Below are positions 12,465 through 22,564 of a DNA stretch of 64,000 nt, one piece after another. Origin of the DNA: Cyanophora paradoxa (lineage: Eukaryota; Glaucocystophyceae; Cyanophorales; Cyanophoraceae); the NCBI GenBank assembly GCA_004431415.1, contig QPMI01000139.1:1-64000 (forward strand), written 5' to 3'. Numbering within the stretch: the stretch's first letter is position 1; the number at the start of each line of letters is the position of its first letter. The notes below the pieces were generated by a model. It did not search any database. It saw nothing but the letters and a program-made list of their open reading frames with translations, and was not told the origin of the DNA. Made by a program: the position numbers and the translations under genes.

Positions 12465-13048
12465 GCTCGCGTGGCCATGCTTTCAACAGTGTGAACGAAT
12501 GAGATGCGCACGCCAGCTGCAGCTGTACTCTCAGCTGGAGAAACAAGTTGAGAGGACGCCGGCGGATCCGGAGGGAAATTTAAGGAGGCCACTAGGGGGG
12601 ATACATTGCTAGCTATGTATATGATCCCCCCTAGTGTTTCTCTCAAGTCGATATCGGCCAGTATAAAAGGGAGATATGACGCGGTCATTTCCAGTACACG
12701 ACCGACGACATCCATTGCCGGCGCCATCGGACCTGATCGGTAAATCGCATTCGTACGGCGGCCCGTACGAAGGTCCGTACGTATATACGGTGCACCCTCA
12801 ATGGCACACGCGCGCGCATGCGCAGGCGCGGGCGCGGGCGCGGGCTAGCGCTTCGCGGGGCGATCGCGAGGGGTCAATATCTAACGGGGAAGCGCGAGAT
12901 CGGGAGCGTGCACGTGCGACGATGTCAGGAGCTTGAGCGCCGCGATGCGAGCTAGCCCGAGCTCGAGAGATGCATTCGGGCAGATCAAATTTATGGGGGG
13001 CCGACCCGCTGCGGGGTACGGCACAGTTCGTCAGACCGAGATCTAACC
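12465..13048. promoter_or_regulatory. Intergenic region upstream of rpiA with hairpin and TATA-like box
   Basis: Between two genes on the same strand. It contains the inverted repeat listed separately, a TATAAAA sequence at 12662-12668, and a run of CGTACG palindromes at 12752-12786. Purine-rich and CG-alternating DNA follows. A short open frame from 12676 (86 codons, with Ala-Arg repeats) starts just after the TATA-like box, but its composition is not convincing as protein. The TATA-like box may serve rpiA with a 5' UTR of about 350 bases. Confidence 0.4.
12590..12636. repeat. Perfect 13-bp inverted repeat (hairpin)
   Basis: The arms CACTAGGGGGGAT (12590-12602) and ATCCCCCCTAGTG (12624-12636) are exact reverse complements. 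They enclose a 21-base loop that is itself partly palindromic (ACATTGCTAGCTATGTAT). Weaker complementarity extends outward (GTTGAGAG against CTCTCAAG). It could be a small inverted-repeat transposon remnant or an RNA hairpin. Confidence 0.7.
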
Positions 13049-14509
13049 ATGGCTTTCGTCGCCCCGGTCGCTGCCATCTCGGCCCGCGTTGCGGCGCCCT
13101 CGCAGATTTCTGCCTCGTGCCAGAAGCCTGGTTCGCGAGTCCACGATGCAGAGTGCGCGCGCAGGCTGACGCACCCGCCTCCCGCAGCCGCGGCGGTCGT
13201 CGCACAGCAGAAGTCGCGTTTCGTCGCGGGCCAGACCGTCGGCAAGCGCGCCTTCTTCGGTCGCGCGCAGCAGTTCGCCGCGCCCGTGGCTGGCCCGTCC
13301 ACCCAGGCCGTCAAGCCGATTTCGATGGCGGCGGTGCGCGAGGGCGGCGGGGAGCGGGGCGGGCGGGGCTGAGGGGCGGGGCGCAGTCGATCGAGGAGCT
13401 GAAGAAGCTGGCGGCGGAGAAGGCGGTGGACATGTACTTCAAGGACGACATGGTGGTGGGCCTGGGCACCGGCTCCACGGCGGCCTACGCCGTCGCCCAC
13501 GTCGGCAAGCGCCTCAAGGAGGGCTCCCTCAAGAACATCGTCGCCATCCCCACCTCCGAGCGCACCTACGAGCAGGCCAAGAGGTCCCCGCCCCGCCCCG
13601 CCCGCCGGCCGCCCCAGCTCACGCCGGCGCAGCCTCGGCATCCCGCTCTCGACGCTGGACATCCACCCCAAGATCGCCGTCACCATCGACGGCGCCGATG
13701 AGGCCCGCCCGCCCGCCCGCCGGCCGGCGCCGCCCCGGCCTCGCTGAGGGCGGGGGCAGGTGTGCCCGAAGCTGGACCTGGTGAAGGGCCGCGGCGGGGC
13801 GCTGCTGCGCGAGAAGATGGTGGAGCTGGCGTCGGAGAAGTTCATCGTCATCGTCGACGACACCAAGCTCGTCCCCGGCCTCGGCGTCTCCGGCGCCATG
13901 CCCGTCGGTCCGCCCGCCCCGCGCCCCGCCCCGCCCCGCCCGAGCGCCCCCCGGAGCCGGCCGACGCCCCCGCGCAGAGGTCGTGAAGTTCTGCTGGGAC
14001 TTCAACGCGCAGCGCATCCGCGAGGCGCTCGGCTGCCAGTCGCAGCTCCGCGACACCGGCAACCGCGACGTCCGCCCCGCCCCCCGTCCCCCGCGCCGCG
14101 CGCCGGCGCCAACGGAGAGGGCGCAGGAGTACACCGTGTACGAGACGGACAACAGCAACTACATCGTGGACCTCTACTTCGACAAGCCCATCCCGGACTC
14201 CAAGAAGGCCGCCCAGATCCTCGACGTTCGCCCCGCCCCGCCCCGCACCGCCCCGCCCCTCGCCGACGCGGGGCTCGCGCAGAGCTACGTCGGCGTCGTC
14301 GAGCACGGCCTCTTCCTCGACATGGTGCGCGGCCCCGCCCCGGCCGCCCCGGCCCCGCCCCGGCCGCCCCCGCCCCGCCCCGCCGCCCTGCCGACGCGCG
14401 GGGCCGGCAGGCCACCTCGGTGATCGTCGCGGCGTCGGAGGGCGTGTACGAGCTCAAGCACAAGGACCCGAGCAACCGCAACTCCGAGGTCGTCAAGACC
14501 ATGCTGTGA
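13049..14509 (+). CDS. rpiA: Ribose-5-phosphate isomerase A, plastid precursor
   Basis: Interconverts ribose-5-phosphate and ribulose-5-phosphate in the Calvin cycle and pentose-phosphate pathway. Eight exons join in frame to 343 residues: 13049-13333, 13387-13583, 13633-13702, 13760-13907, 13978-14069, 14127-14225, 14283-14324, 14411-14509. The mature part shows [12 protein letters not shown] (phosphate loop), IDGADE with its catalytic acid, [14 protein letters not shown] (catalytic Lys region), then VGVVEHGLF near the end. About 95 residues precede [17 protein letters not shown]. They begin [17 protein letters not shown] and are rich in Ala/Ser/Arg, consistent with a plastid targeting region; a further intron could hide inside exon 1 near 13125-13195. 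Intron 3 (13703-13759) has a GC-AG boundary; the other six are GT-AG. Confidence 0.93.
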
Positions 14510-15262
14510 GCGCCGCCCCGCGGCCGCCCCCGCCGGCCATGGGCCCGCGCCCTCGCGCACCCCGGCCGGTCCCCCTTTGTAGTAATTTAATGAAGGCTTC
14601 TTGAACGCGTTCAATGCGCAAGCACTGCGGCGGGGGTCCGGTAGGCGTTAAGGAAAAGCGAGCGCATGAGCGGCGGGCCGGGGCCGCGCCGCGCGCGTGC
14701 ATCGGCGCTTCATGAACCCGCAAGCGCACAAAAGAATTCATATTGAAGCGGAACGTGATCTGGCTAGCGCTGGATCTGCCGTCAAGCGAGGCGAGTAGAC
14801 GTCGGGACGCTCTACCCCTCCACCGGCGGGACCAGTTCAGCCGCCGAGCGTGCCGTAGGTTCGCCCCCGCGTTCATTTGGCCCACCGATATCGCACAGGT
14901 TGAATCCCCCCGCCCTTGCGGCGCCGCTGACCAACCGCCGCAGCCATGGTCGTGGCTCTCTCAGCGAGACAGCGCGCAGAAAACCTCTTAGTGCTGCGTA
15001 GATTTGAAGAGGCGATTAAGATATCTTCCGACGCGCTCTGGGGTGCGCACGCGTCTCCCCAGCGTCGCCCGCCACTTCCGCGCCGCCGTGCTCACGCGCA
15101 CACGTAGAGCGCAAGAACTTGCATGAGGCAGAGGAGACAACGGCATCGGCAACCCGCCGCCGGCGCTGCCCGCACTGCCATCTAAACTACGACGACGATG
15201 AAGTTCTCGACGGGGCTAGCGGCTGTGGCTGCGTTCCCTTCGTCTCCGTCGTACTGCAGAGC
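14510..15262. other. Intergenic region, possibly with an upstream exon of the next gene
   Basis: No recognisable gene over the first 600 bases. Composition is less GC-biased than coding DNA. The frame of the following gene stays open back to about 15119 without an ATG, so an upstream exon may lie between 15119 and 15262. An ATG in another frame at 15198 (MKFSTGLAAVAAF) looks like a secretory or membrane start but does not connect in frame without splicing. Confidence 0.35.
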
Positions 15263-16249
15263 ATGTTTGAGCTCGGGCGCGCGGCGGAGGTGACAGACTT
15301 CCTCGACGCGATCTACGGGCCGGGGGCGCTGCACAAGGGCGTGCTCCCCTTCCCCATCTTCGCCATGACGTGCGCCCCGCGGGCGCCGCGCACCTGCCGC
15401 GCGATTGGTTTCTCTTTCTTTTCCTGATCCTCTTTTATGGCGCAGGCTGTCGCTGATGGGCAGCAGCGGGCAGTACGAGGAGGCGGCGGCGGTCGGCGTC
15501 GCCGAGCTGGAGATGCTGCAGAGCTGCCAGTTCGAGCGCTCGGCGGCCGGCACGTTCCAGACGCGGCGGGTGCGGGCGCGCAACTGCGCGGCCAAGTTCG
15601 ACACGCTGCTGGAGGTGCTGGTCAGCGGCGTGCTGCTGCCCAACGGGCGCCTCCTGCAGGCGGAGCAGATCGTGCGCAACCAGGTCCAGGCCTCTCCCGA
15701 GGTCAAGCACGTGCGCCCCGCGCCCGCCCACGCGCCCGCCGGCGCGCCGGCGCCGCCGCCGCCGATGCGGGCGGCAGGCGCTGGAGGAGGCGATTGAGGA
15801 GGCGAAGCGGGGCCTCGGGGCGGCGCGGCGGGCCCCAGCGAGGCCGCCGGCGGGGCCGCCCCGGCGGGCCCGCTCGTGCGCGTCCGCAAGCGCCCCGAGG
15901 GCGCCCCGCTCCTCGAGGCGGCCGCCGCGCCGGCCCCTCCCCGGCCCCCTCCTCCTCGAGCCGGGGGCGGGGCGGGCGGGGCGGGGCCGGGGCGGGGCCG
16001 GGGGCGGGGCGTGTGCGCGGGGGCCTGGGGCGGCTGCTGGCGGTGCCGCGCTGGCTCCTCTCGTGGAGGTGCGCGGCGGGGGTCCTCTTCCTCGCCCTCG
16101 CCGCCCTCCTCCTCTGGCACCGCGCCCGCCGCGGCGCCCTCGCCCGCCGCGCCGCCCTCCGCTCCCTCCAGTCCCGCAACGCCACCGCCGCCGCCTCCTC
16201 GCCCTTCGGAGACTTCGTCAAGATGATGTTCAGCACCCTCTACCTCTAG
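15263..16249 (+). CDS. Tail-anchored protein resembling peroxin PEX26/APEM9
   Basis: PEX26 (APEM9 in plants) anchors the PEX1-PEX6 ATPase on the peroxisome membrane. Visible here: MFELGRAAEVTDFLDAIYG, a clean intron with a pyrimidine-rich 3' end (15369-15444), then LSLMGSSGQYEEAAAVGVAE and VSGVLLPNGRLLQAEQIV. The last resembles the 'VLLPLGCLSEAEELV' segment of PEX26. A second intron ends near 15777. The C-terminus has a single hydrophobic segment (CAAGVLFLALAALLLWH), basic residues, and FGDFVKMMFSTLYL, similar in layout to the PEX26 tail. The region between (15.8-16.0 kb) is low-complexity and its frame is unclear. The start is uncertain: this is the first in-frame ATG, but an exon may be missing. 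The resemblance is modest; it may be another tail-anchored helical protein. Confidence 0.45.
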
Positions 16250-16436
16250 ATCCCGCCCTGTACACCCTGTAAGTAGTCCCGCAGATCGGACAAGCCCTAG
16301 AGACCTCTTTTTGAAGGCTTCAGCGTAGTCAACTGGCGCGCGGCCCGCCCCCGCCCACAGCACGCGCGCGCACCAGAGCACCGCGCGCTCTCTGCTAGCT
16401 CTGCACACAAGCGCGGCTGGGAGGCGGGGCGGGGGC

Positions 16437-19400
16437 CTAGAGGGGGGTGCCGTCCTCGCGGATGGCGCCGGCGGCGACGGTGAGGAGGGCGTCGGGATCG
16501 ACGCGGGCGCGGATGGCCTCGTTGACGCGCTCCAGCGGCAGCGCCGCCAGCAGCCCGGCGTACTCGTCCAGGTACGACACCGCCCGCCCCCGGTCCGCGT
16601 TCGCCAGGATCGCCCCCGCCAGGCCCCGCGTCGACGCCAGGCCGACCTTGTAGCCGCCCTGCGGGGAGGAAAGGGGGTGCTCAGCGTGGAGGCGGGGTGG
16701 CGGGGCAGGCGGGGGGTCGGGGCGGGGCTACCTGGAGGGTCTCGACGCGGGCGCGGAGCTCCTCCTCGGTGATGCCCTCCCGCGCCCACCGCCGCACCTC
16801 CTCCTCGATCGCCTCCCTGCCCCGCCCCGCCCCGCCACCTCAGGCACGAGCGACGCGTCGGGGGCGTGGGGGGCCGGGGGGCAGAGACCGGCCGGGGAGG
16901 ACGTTGGCGGGGGCGAAGGAGGCGGCGACGCGGAGGTAGGCGTCGGCGCCGTCGTCGGCGGCCTCGAGGCCGGCGCGGATGCTGTACGTGAGGCCCCGCT
17001 CGTCCCGCACCCGCTGCACCAGCCGCGACGAGAAGTTGCCCCCCAGCGCGTACGCCCCGACCATCAGCGGCAGGTAGTCGGCGTGGGCGCGGTCGACGCC
17101 AACGGGGACGGCGAGGAGCGTCTCGCAGCTCGGGCGGTCCGGGATGGAGATGAAGGAGGCGGCGCGGGGGGCGCGGAGAGCGCGGGCGCCCTCCGGGTGG
17201 CGCACGGCGAGGGGCGAGGCGCGCCAGCCGCCGAAGTGCCGCGCCACGAGCTCGCTGACCTCCTCCGAGTCGACGTCGCCGACGGCCACGAGGTGCAGCG
17301 GGCCGAGGCCGTAGCTGGCGGCGTGGAAGGCCCGCAGGTCGGCCGCCGTCGTCGCCCGCGTCGCCTCCACCATCTCCTCGATCGACGCGCTGTGCGTCGG
17401 GTGCTGCCGCCCCGCCCCTGCGTCGGCGGAGGGAGGGCGCGGGGAGGGCGGGGGGGCGGACGTTCTCGGGGTAGAGGCGGCGGAGGAGGTCGATGGAGGC
17501 GCGGGCGCCCGGGGCGAGGCGGGAGCGCTCGAGGTCGGAGAGGGTGCGGGCGCGCAGCGTCTCGAGCTCGGCCTCGGGGAAGGCCGGCTCCCGCAGCTGC
17601 TCGGCGAGGAGCTCGAGGACGAGCGGCAGGTCTTCCCGCAGGCACCGCCCCGAGAAGGCGACGCGGTAGCCCCCGTCGTCGCCCAGCGAGAGCGAGGCGC
17701 CGCGGTCCTCCAGCAGCGCCCCCACCTCCAGCTTGCTCCGCCGCGCCGTGCCCCCCTCCAGCAGCTTCCCCGCCAGGTTCGCCTGCCCCCGGCCCAGCCC
17801 AGCCGGCGTCGGCGGGGCGCGGGAGAGGGGCGCGCGCGCGGGGGGCGCGGGGCCCGCACGAGCATAACGTTGGAGGCGGAGGAGAACTGGGTGCCCCCGA
17901 GGATCGAGCCGGCGATCGTCACGACGCCCTCCACGGGGGTACGCATCGCGAAGACGCGCGCCCCCGGCACCGGCTCCGTCACCGCCACCTGCTCCGCGAT
18001 CCCCTTCCCCGCCCCCGCCCGCTTCGGCGCCCTCGCCGCCGCCGGCGCCGCGCCGTTCGCCGCCGCCGCGCGGGCCGCCGAGGAGGAGGATGCGGCGGGC
18101 GGGGCGGGCTGGGGCGGTGCGGGGGCGACGGGGACGAAGAAGCCGGTGGTCATGATGTCCTCGTCGAAGACGAGGCGCGCCGCCGCCTGCACCTCCTCCC
18201 GCGTCACCGCCGCGATCTTGTCCTCGTACTCCGCCTGCCCCCCGCGAGCATGAGCGCGGGGCGGGGCGGGGGCGGGGCGGGGCGGGGCGGGGCGCGCGTA
18301 GAACTCCCAGCCGCCGACGGCGATGGCCTCGTTGAGGCCGCCGGCGACGGAGAAGGCGCCGTCCCGCGCGAAGGCCGTCGCCGCCCGCACCGCCGCCTTG
18401 GCCCGCGCCAGCTCCGCCTCCGTGACCCCCTCCGCCACCAGCCGCGCCTGCTCCGCCGCGATCGCCGCCTGCACCTCCTCGTGCGTCCGCCCCGGGGCCA
18501 CGAAGGCGTAGGTGCGGAAGAGGCCGTTCTCGCGGAGGGGCGGGCAGGAGACGAAGAGGCGCGTGGCGATGCCCGTGTCCACGAGCGCCCGGTACAGCCG
18601 CGACGTCTTCCCCGAGCCCAGCACCTGCCGCCGCCCCGCTGAGACGGGGAGGAGGGGGAGGGCGGGGGCGGGGGGGCGGGGCGCACCTGGGCGAGGACCT
18701 GGATGGCGTGGGTGCTCTTGTCGAGGGCCGGCGGCGTCTTGAAGGCCTGCGCCACGATCCCGCTCTGCCCGACGCGCTTGACGACGACGTGCCGCGGGCC
18801 CGTCTGCTTCTCCTCCTCCGTGTAGGGGCGGGGGATGGGGTGCGGGGCCGGCCCGTGCTCCTTGAAGTGCTTCGCCACCAGCGCGAGGGCCGCCGCCGGC
18901 GTCACGTCCCCGACGACCGTGCAGCAGGCGTTGTTCGGGTGGTAGTACGTGTCGTAGAACTCCCGCAGGCGCTCCGTCGAGACGTTCTCGATGTCGGAGC
19001 GCCAGCCGATGGTGGAGTGGTGGTACCCGTGGGCCATGTAGGCGGCGGCCCACACGTGCTTGTCGAGAACCTGCAGCGGGCTGCCCCGGGGCGGTGTCGG
19101 CCGGGGCGGGGCGGGGCGGCGCGGGGCGGGGCGGACTCGTTGTCGCCGCGGTCGTACTCCTGGCGGACGACGCTCATCTCGGGACGGCGGTCCTCGTCGC
19201 GCAGGAAGGCGTGCCGCATGCGGTCCGCCTCCACCGCCACCACCTTCTCCAGGTGCTCCACCGGCACCACCGCGTAGTAGTTCGTCCGGTCTGCAGCCGC
19301 GGACGCCACCGTCAGCCGCCGCCGGCGTGTCGCGCGAGGCATCATGCGAGCGCAAGGACTCTGCGCTCACCGAGCCAGGTCGTCTGCGCGCGGGCGCCGC

Positions 19401-20309
19401 TCGGGTCGGTCGGGGCGGGGGGCCAGCGCGTGGGCACGGGCGGCGCATGCGCACGGCGTTCATCTGGGCGCCGATGTTCTGGAGGACGGTCCACACGCTC
19501 GTCCCCTTCTCCTTGTTGAAGTTGCGGCTCCCCTTGAACCTGCCGCGCCCCCGAGGCCCCGAGGCGACCCGCTAAGCCCGCGAGCCACGAAGCCGGCCCC
19601 GGGCTGGCGCGCGGGCGCACATCAGGTGCTCGAGGAGGTGCGTCGCGCCGGTGTGGCCCTGCGCCTCGTACCGGCTCCCGACCTCGTAGCTGCGCGCGGA
19701 TCAAATCGAACAACGGGGGCCGGCTGGCGGCACGCACGTGACCATGAAGAGGCCGACGGGGGCCGAGTGGTCGGAGAGCACGAGGACCCGCATTCCATTC
19801 GACTTCTGCCCGCGGCGCGTGAGCGCCCGGCGGCCCGGCGCCCAACGCGCTAGCGCTGTCATGTGCAGCTCGATGCGCACCATCAGGAATTCCTTGATAC
19901 CCTTCAACTCCTTGACGAATTCGAAGTCGTCGGGGATGGCTGAGCGGGGCGCACGTGCAAGGTCATCATAAGACGCGACGTTAGGCGGCAGCCGGGGCGA
20001 AAGGAATCTACCTTCGGACGTCGACGCTTCGGCAGGAGCGGCGGGAGACGGAGCCTGCAGCTCACTCCTCGGCGCGCTCGTGCTTTTGCCGCTTCGGGTC
20101 GAGAAAACGGCAGCTGGCCGCAGGAGAGCTGGACCGGCTGAGCTGTAGAAGAGCGACTGACGAGAAGCGAGCCTGGCTGGACGATGCGCCCGGCGCGTGC
20201 TGAGCTGAGCAGGCCGCACGAGCCGCGCCGGCGCCTGTGCGACGGCAACCCGTGCAACAGGGAGGCTCCGGACGGCCATCGCCGTAGCCGGTGTCAGAAA
20301 CGCGTCCAT
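16437..20309 (-). CDS. M16 family zinc metallopeptidase, organelle-targeted
   Basis: Two-half insulinase/pitrilysin-type protease. The inverted zinc motif HxxEH is present as HLLEHLMFKGSRNF (about 19.6 kb), and the third ligand Glu lies in VRQEYDRGDNES about 75 residues on. The first half continues with YMAHGYHHSTIGWRSDIEN, FYDTYYHPNNACCTVVGDV and GSGKTSRLYRALVDTGIA. The second, non-catalytic half has GGTQFSSASNVML, GNFSSRLVQRVRDERGLTYS and a C-terminus ending in GAIREDGTPL. The ATG at 20309 starts MDAFLTPATAMAVRSLPVAR, a Ser/Arg/Ala-rich presequence of more than 50 residues suited to a mitochondrion or plastid. An Ala-rich insert sits at the linker between the halves (about 18.0-18.1 kb). 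It resembles bacterial-type M16B zinc proteases more than classical MPP subunits. About ten GC-rich introns. The catalytic residues I can see are intact. Confidence 0.85.
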
Positions 20310-20505
20310 AGAGTGCTAGCTACAGGTCTGTGTGAGACTGTCGGCGTGCGCTCAATGTTTCACGTACTCCTGTCTTGTCCCCCCCTACTCCTGCTTAGCT
20401 GGCGACCTGCTTAAGCTTGCGAGCCCGAGGAAACCGAGGAACCAGCACGCAAGAGTCTGCGCGGTTGAGCCTGCACGTCTGGCTGGGCCCCTGGAATCAA
20501 GCGTC
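20310..20505. promoter_or_regulatory. Short divergent promoter (M16 protease / tail-anchored protein)
   Basis: About 195 bp between divergent start codons. It has a C-rich/CTCC-rich stretch (20370-20400) and no TATA box that I can identify. Confidence 0.4.
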
Positions 20506-22430
20506 ATGTCCGCCGAGCCAGCGGAGGGTAGGCCCGCCCAGAGCGAGCCAGCGGAGGGTAGCGGCGTGATACCTGAGAGCTCTGGCAACGCGGACGCGTC
20601 GAAGCCTGTTGCCTTTCCGTCGTCTTTCATCGCCTCGATGGCCGCCGACCTACCCAGCGATCAGGCGATGGCCGAGTGTGACAGACTCTTCGCTCATGGT
20701 ACGTGCAAGCGCTACCGTAGTTGCCTGGAGCGTCGCTCAGGCGCCGTCCACGCAGGGGAAAGGTTGTACGCAAGCGGGGCGCAGAAGGACTACGAAGAAG
20801 CGAGAACCGTGTACCTCGTCCGCACCTTTGCAGAGCTCTGATCCGCGGAGCCGCTTCGTTGACCTCTTTGCGGCGCAGAGCGCGGTGGCGCTGGCCCGCA
20901 GCAAGGAGCTAGTGTGGCCTCTGCTGCCGCGGGCGATCTCGCGATTGGCGCGCGTATGCATGCACCTGGGGCGCTATGAGGAGGGCATGAAGTTTCTGCA
21001 GACGGAGAAGTTCATGCTGGACGCGCTCCTCGTGCGGGCAGTCGAGCAGCGCTCCAACCCGGCGCCCGGCTCCCCGCGCTCCCCCTCGGGCAGCTTCCGC
21101 GCCGCCGGCTCGCCGCGCTCGCGGGGGGCGGAGGGCGAGGGCGGGCCGCTGAGCCCGCATCGGCTGAAGAGCGGGAGCTTCGGGGCGCCGTACCGGGTGC
21201 CCCGGCTCGCGGACGACCAGGAGGCCTCGGGCGGCTCCCCCGCGAGCGCCTCGCCGAGGGCCTCCTCCCAGCCCGCCTCCCCGGGGCGCGCCCCCGCACC
21301 GGCGCCCTCCGTGGCCGTCACAGCCGCCGAGGGCGACGAGGCGGGGGAGGCGGTGGAGGCGGGCGCGGCCGGGGAGCAGGAGGAGGAGCAGGGGGCGGGG
21401 GTGACGCTGGCGCTGCCGCCGCGGCGGGGCAAGATGTCGGCGGCCTCGTCGCTGGTGGACGGGGCGAGCTCGCACACGGACCTCACCAGCGAGGTCAGCG
21501 AGGCCGGCAGCGAGGTCCCCAGCGAGGGCACGGGTCCGCCCCGCCCGCCCCGCCCCGCCCTTCCGGGCCGTCGCGCGGGGTGCGAGGGCGGGGCGGGGCG
21601 ACGGCAGAGTACGTGACTGCGATGGAGGAGAAGGCGGGGGCGTACGACAAGCTGGCGGAGATGTTCCTCTCGGACCGGCAGCACCAGCTCGCGTGGGAGT
21701 ACGCGCAGAAGGCGATGCGCATCCGCGAGGAGATCTGCCGCCACCCCGCCTGGCGCGGCGGCGAGGAGAAGGTCGAGACCATCGCCAAGGTCTACTTCGG
21801 CATCGGTACCCCCGCCCGCCCCGCCCCGGCCCCGGCCTGGCGCCCGGCGCGAGGCGGGGGGGTCGCAGGGGTGCAGAAGTACCAGGCAGCACTGCAGCGG
21901 TACCGCCGCTCGCGGTCGCAGATGGCGCGCCGTGCGCCGCCCGACGGCTCCCTCCCCGAGGGCGCCGACGGCGAGGAGGAGGAGGCCGCAGCCGAGGCCA
22001 GCTCCTACGCGCCCGAGGGCGAGGGCGACGGGGGGGCCGGGGAGGGCGGGGCCGGGGGGGAGGGCGGCGTGCGGCGGCGCGCGCGGGTCGCCTTCGCGAA
22101 GGGCGCGGAGGAGGAGGAGGAGGAGGAGGAGGAGGATGCGGGGCCGGAGGGGGCGGGGCGGCGCGGGAGCATGGAGAGCACGGGGGAGGAGGAGGAGGAG
22201 GAGGAGGCCGCCGAGGAGCGCCGCCGCGCCTCCATCCGCCGCTACCTCATCGTGCGCCCGTCCCCCGCCCGCCGCCCCCCCCGGCCTCGCGAGGGCGTGC
22301 GCTGAGGGGCGCGGGGCGGGCGCAGTGGGCGCTGGCGGCGGTCGTGGTGGGGACGGCCCTCGCCGTCTACCTCGCCTACAAGAAGACCCTCCGCCTCGTC
22401 GAAATCCACGGCGTACCCCTCCGCCCCTAG
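20506..22430 (+). CDS. Tail-anchored acidic protein with helical (TPR-like) repeats
   Basis: Family not recognised. From the ATG at 20506 the N-terminus is polar and disordered (MSAEPAEGRPAQ). Helical segments follow that resemble TPR pairs: LLPRAISRLARVCMHLGRYE and, after an intron ending near 21604, AEYVTAMEEKAGAYDKLAEM with HQLAWEYAQKAMRIREEI. Between them is a Ser/Pro/Ala-rich linker of about 150 residues. The distal third is strongly acidic (Glu runs at 22108-22134 and 22186-22205). The last exon encodes one hydrophobic segment, WALAAVVVGTALAVYLAY, followed by KKTLRLVEIHGVPLRP and the stop. This topology predicts a tail anchor with the helical part in the cytosol, possibly on an organelle surface. 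It is divergent from the M16 protease and convergent with queA. Confidence 0.6.
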
Positions 22431-22564
22431 CGCTAGCCCGCCCCCGCGCGCACCCGCCCCGCCCCCCCACGCCCCCGTCCCGTCTCCAAGCGCGCGGCAC
22501 GCTCGATTAGAAGAGAGAGGTTGGGGTCGGGGTGCGGGGGTGCGGGGCGGGGGCGGGGGCGGGC

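Noticed and set aside
12676-12936. 86-codon frame after the TATA-like box upstream of rpiA
   Set aside because: It contains Ala-Arg and His-Arg repeats from CG-alternating DNA and has no conserved pattern. More likely 5' leader of rpiA.
15182-19053. Long frames of 737-847 codons on the minus strand that run through several genes
   Set aside because: Only the parts corresponding to M16 peptidase exons look like protein. The 15.2-16.4 kb part opposes the plus-strand gene and is low-complexity.
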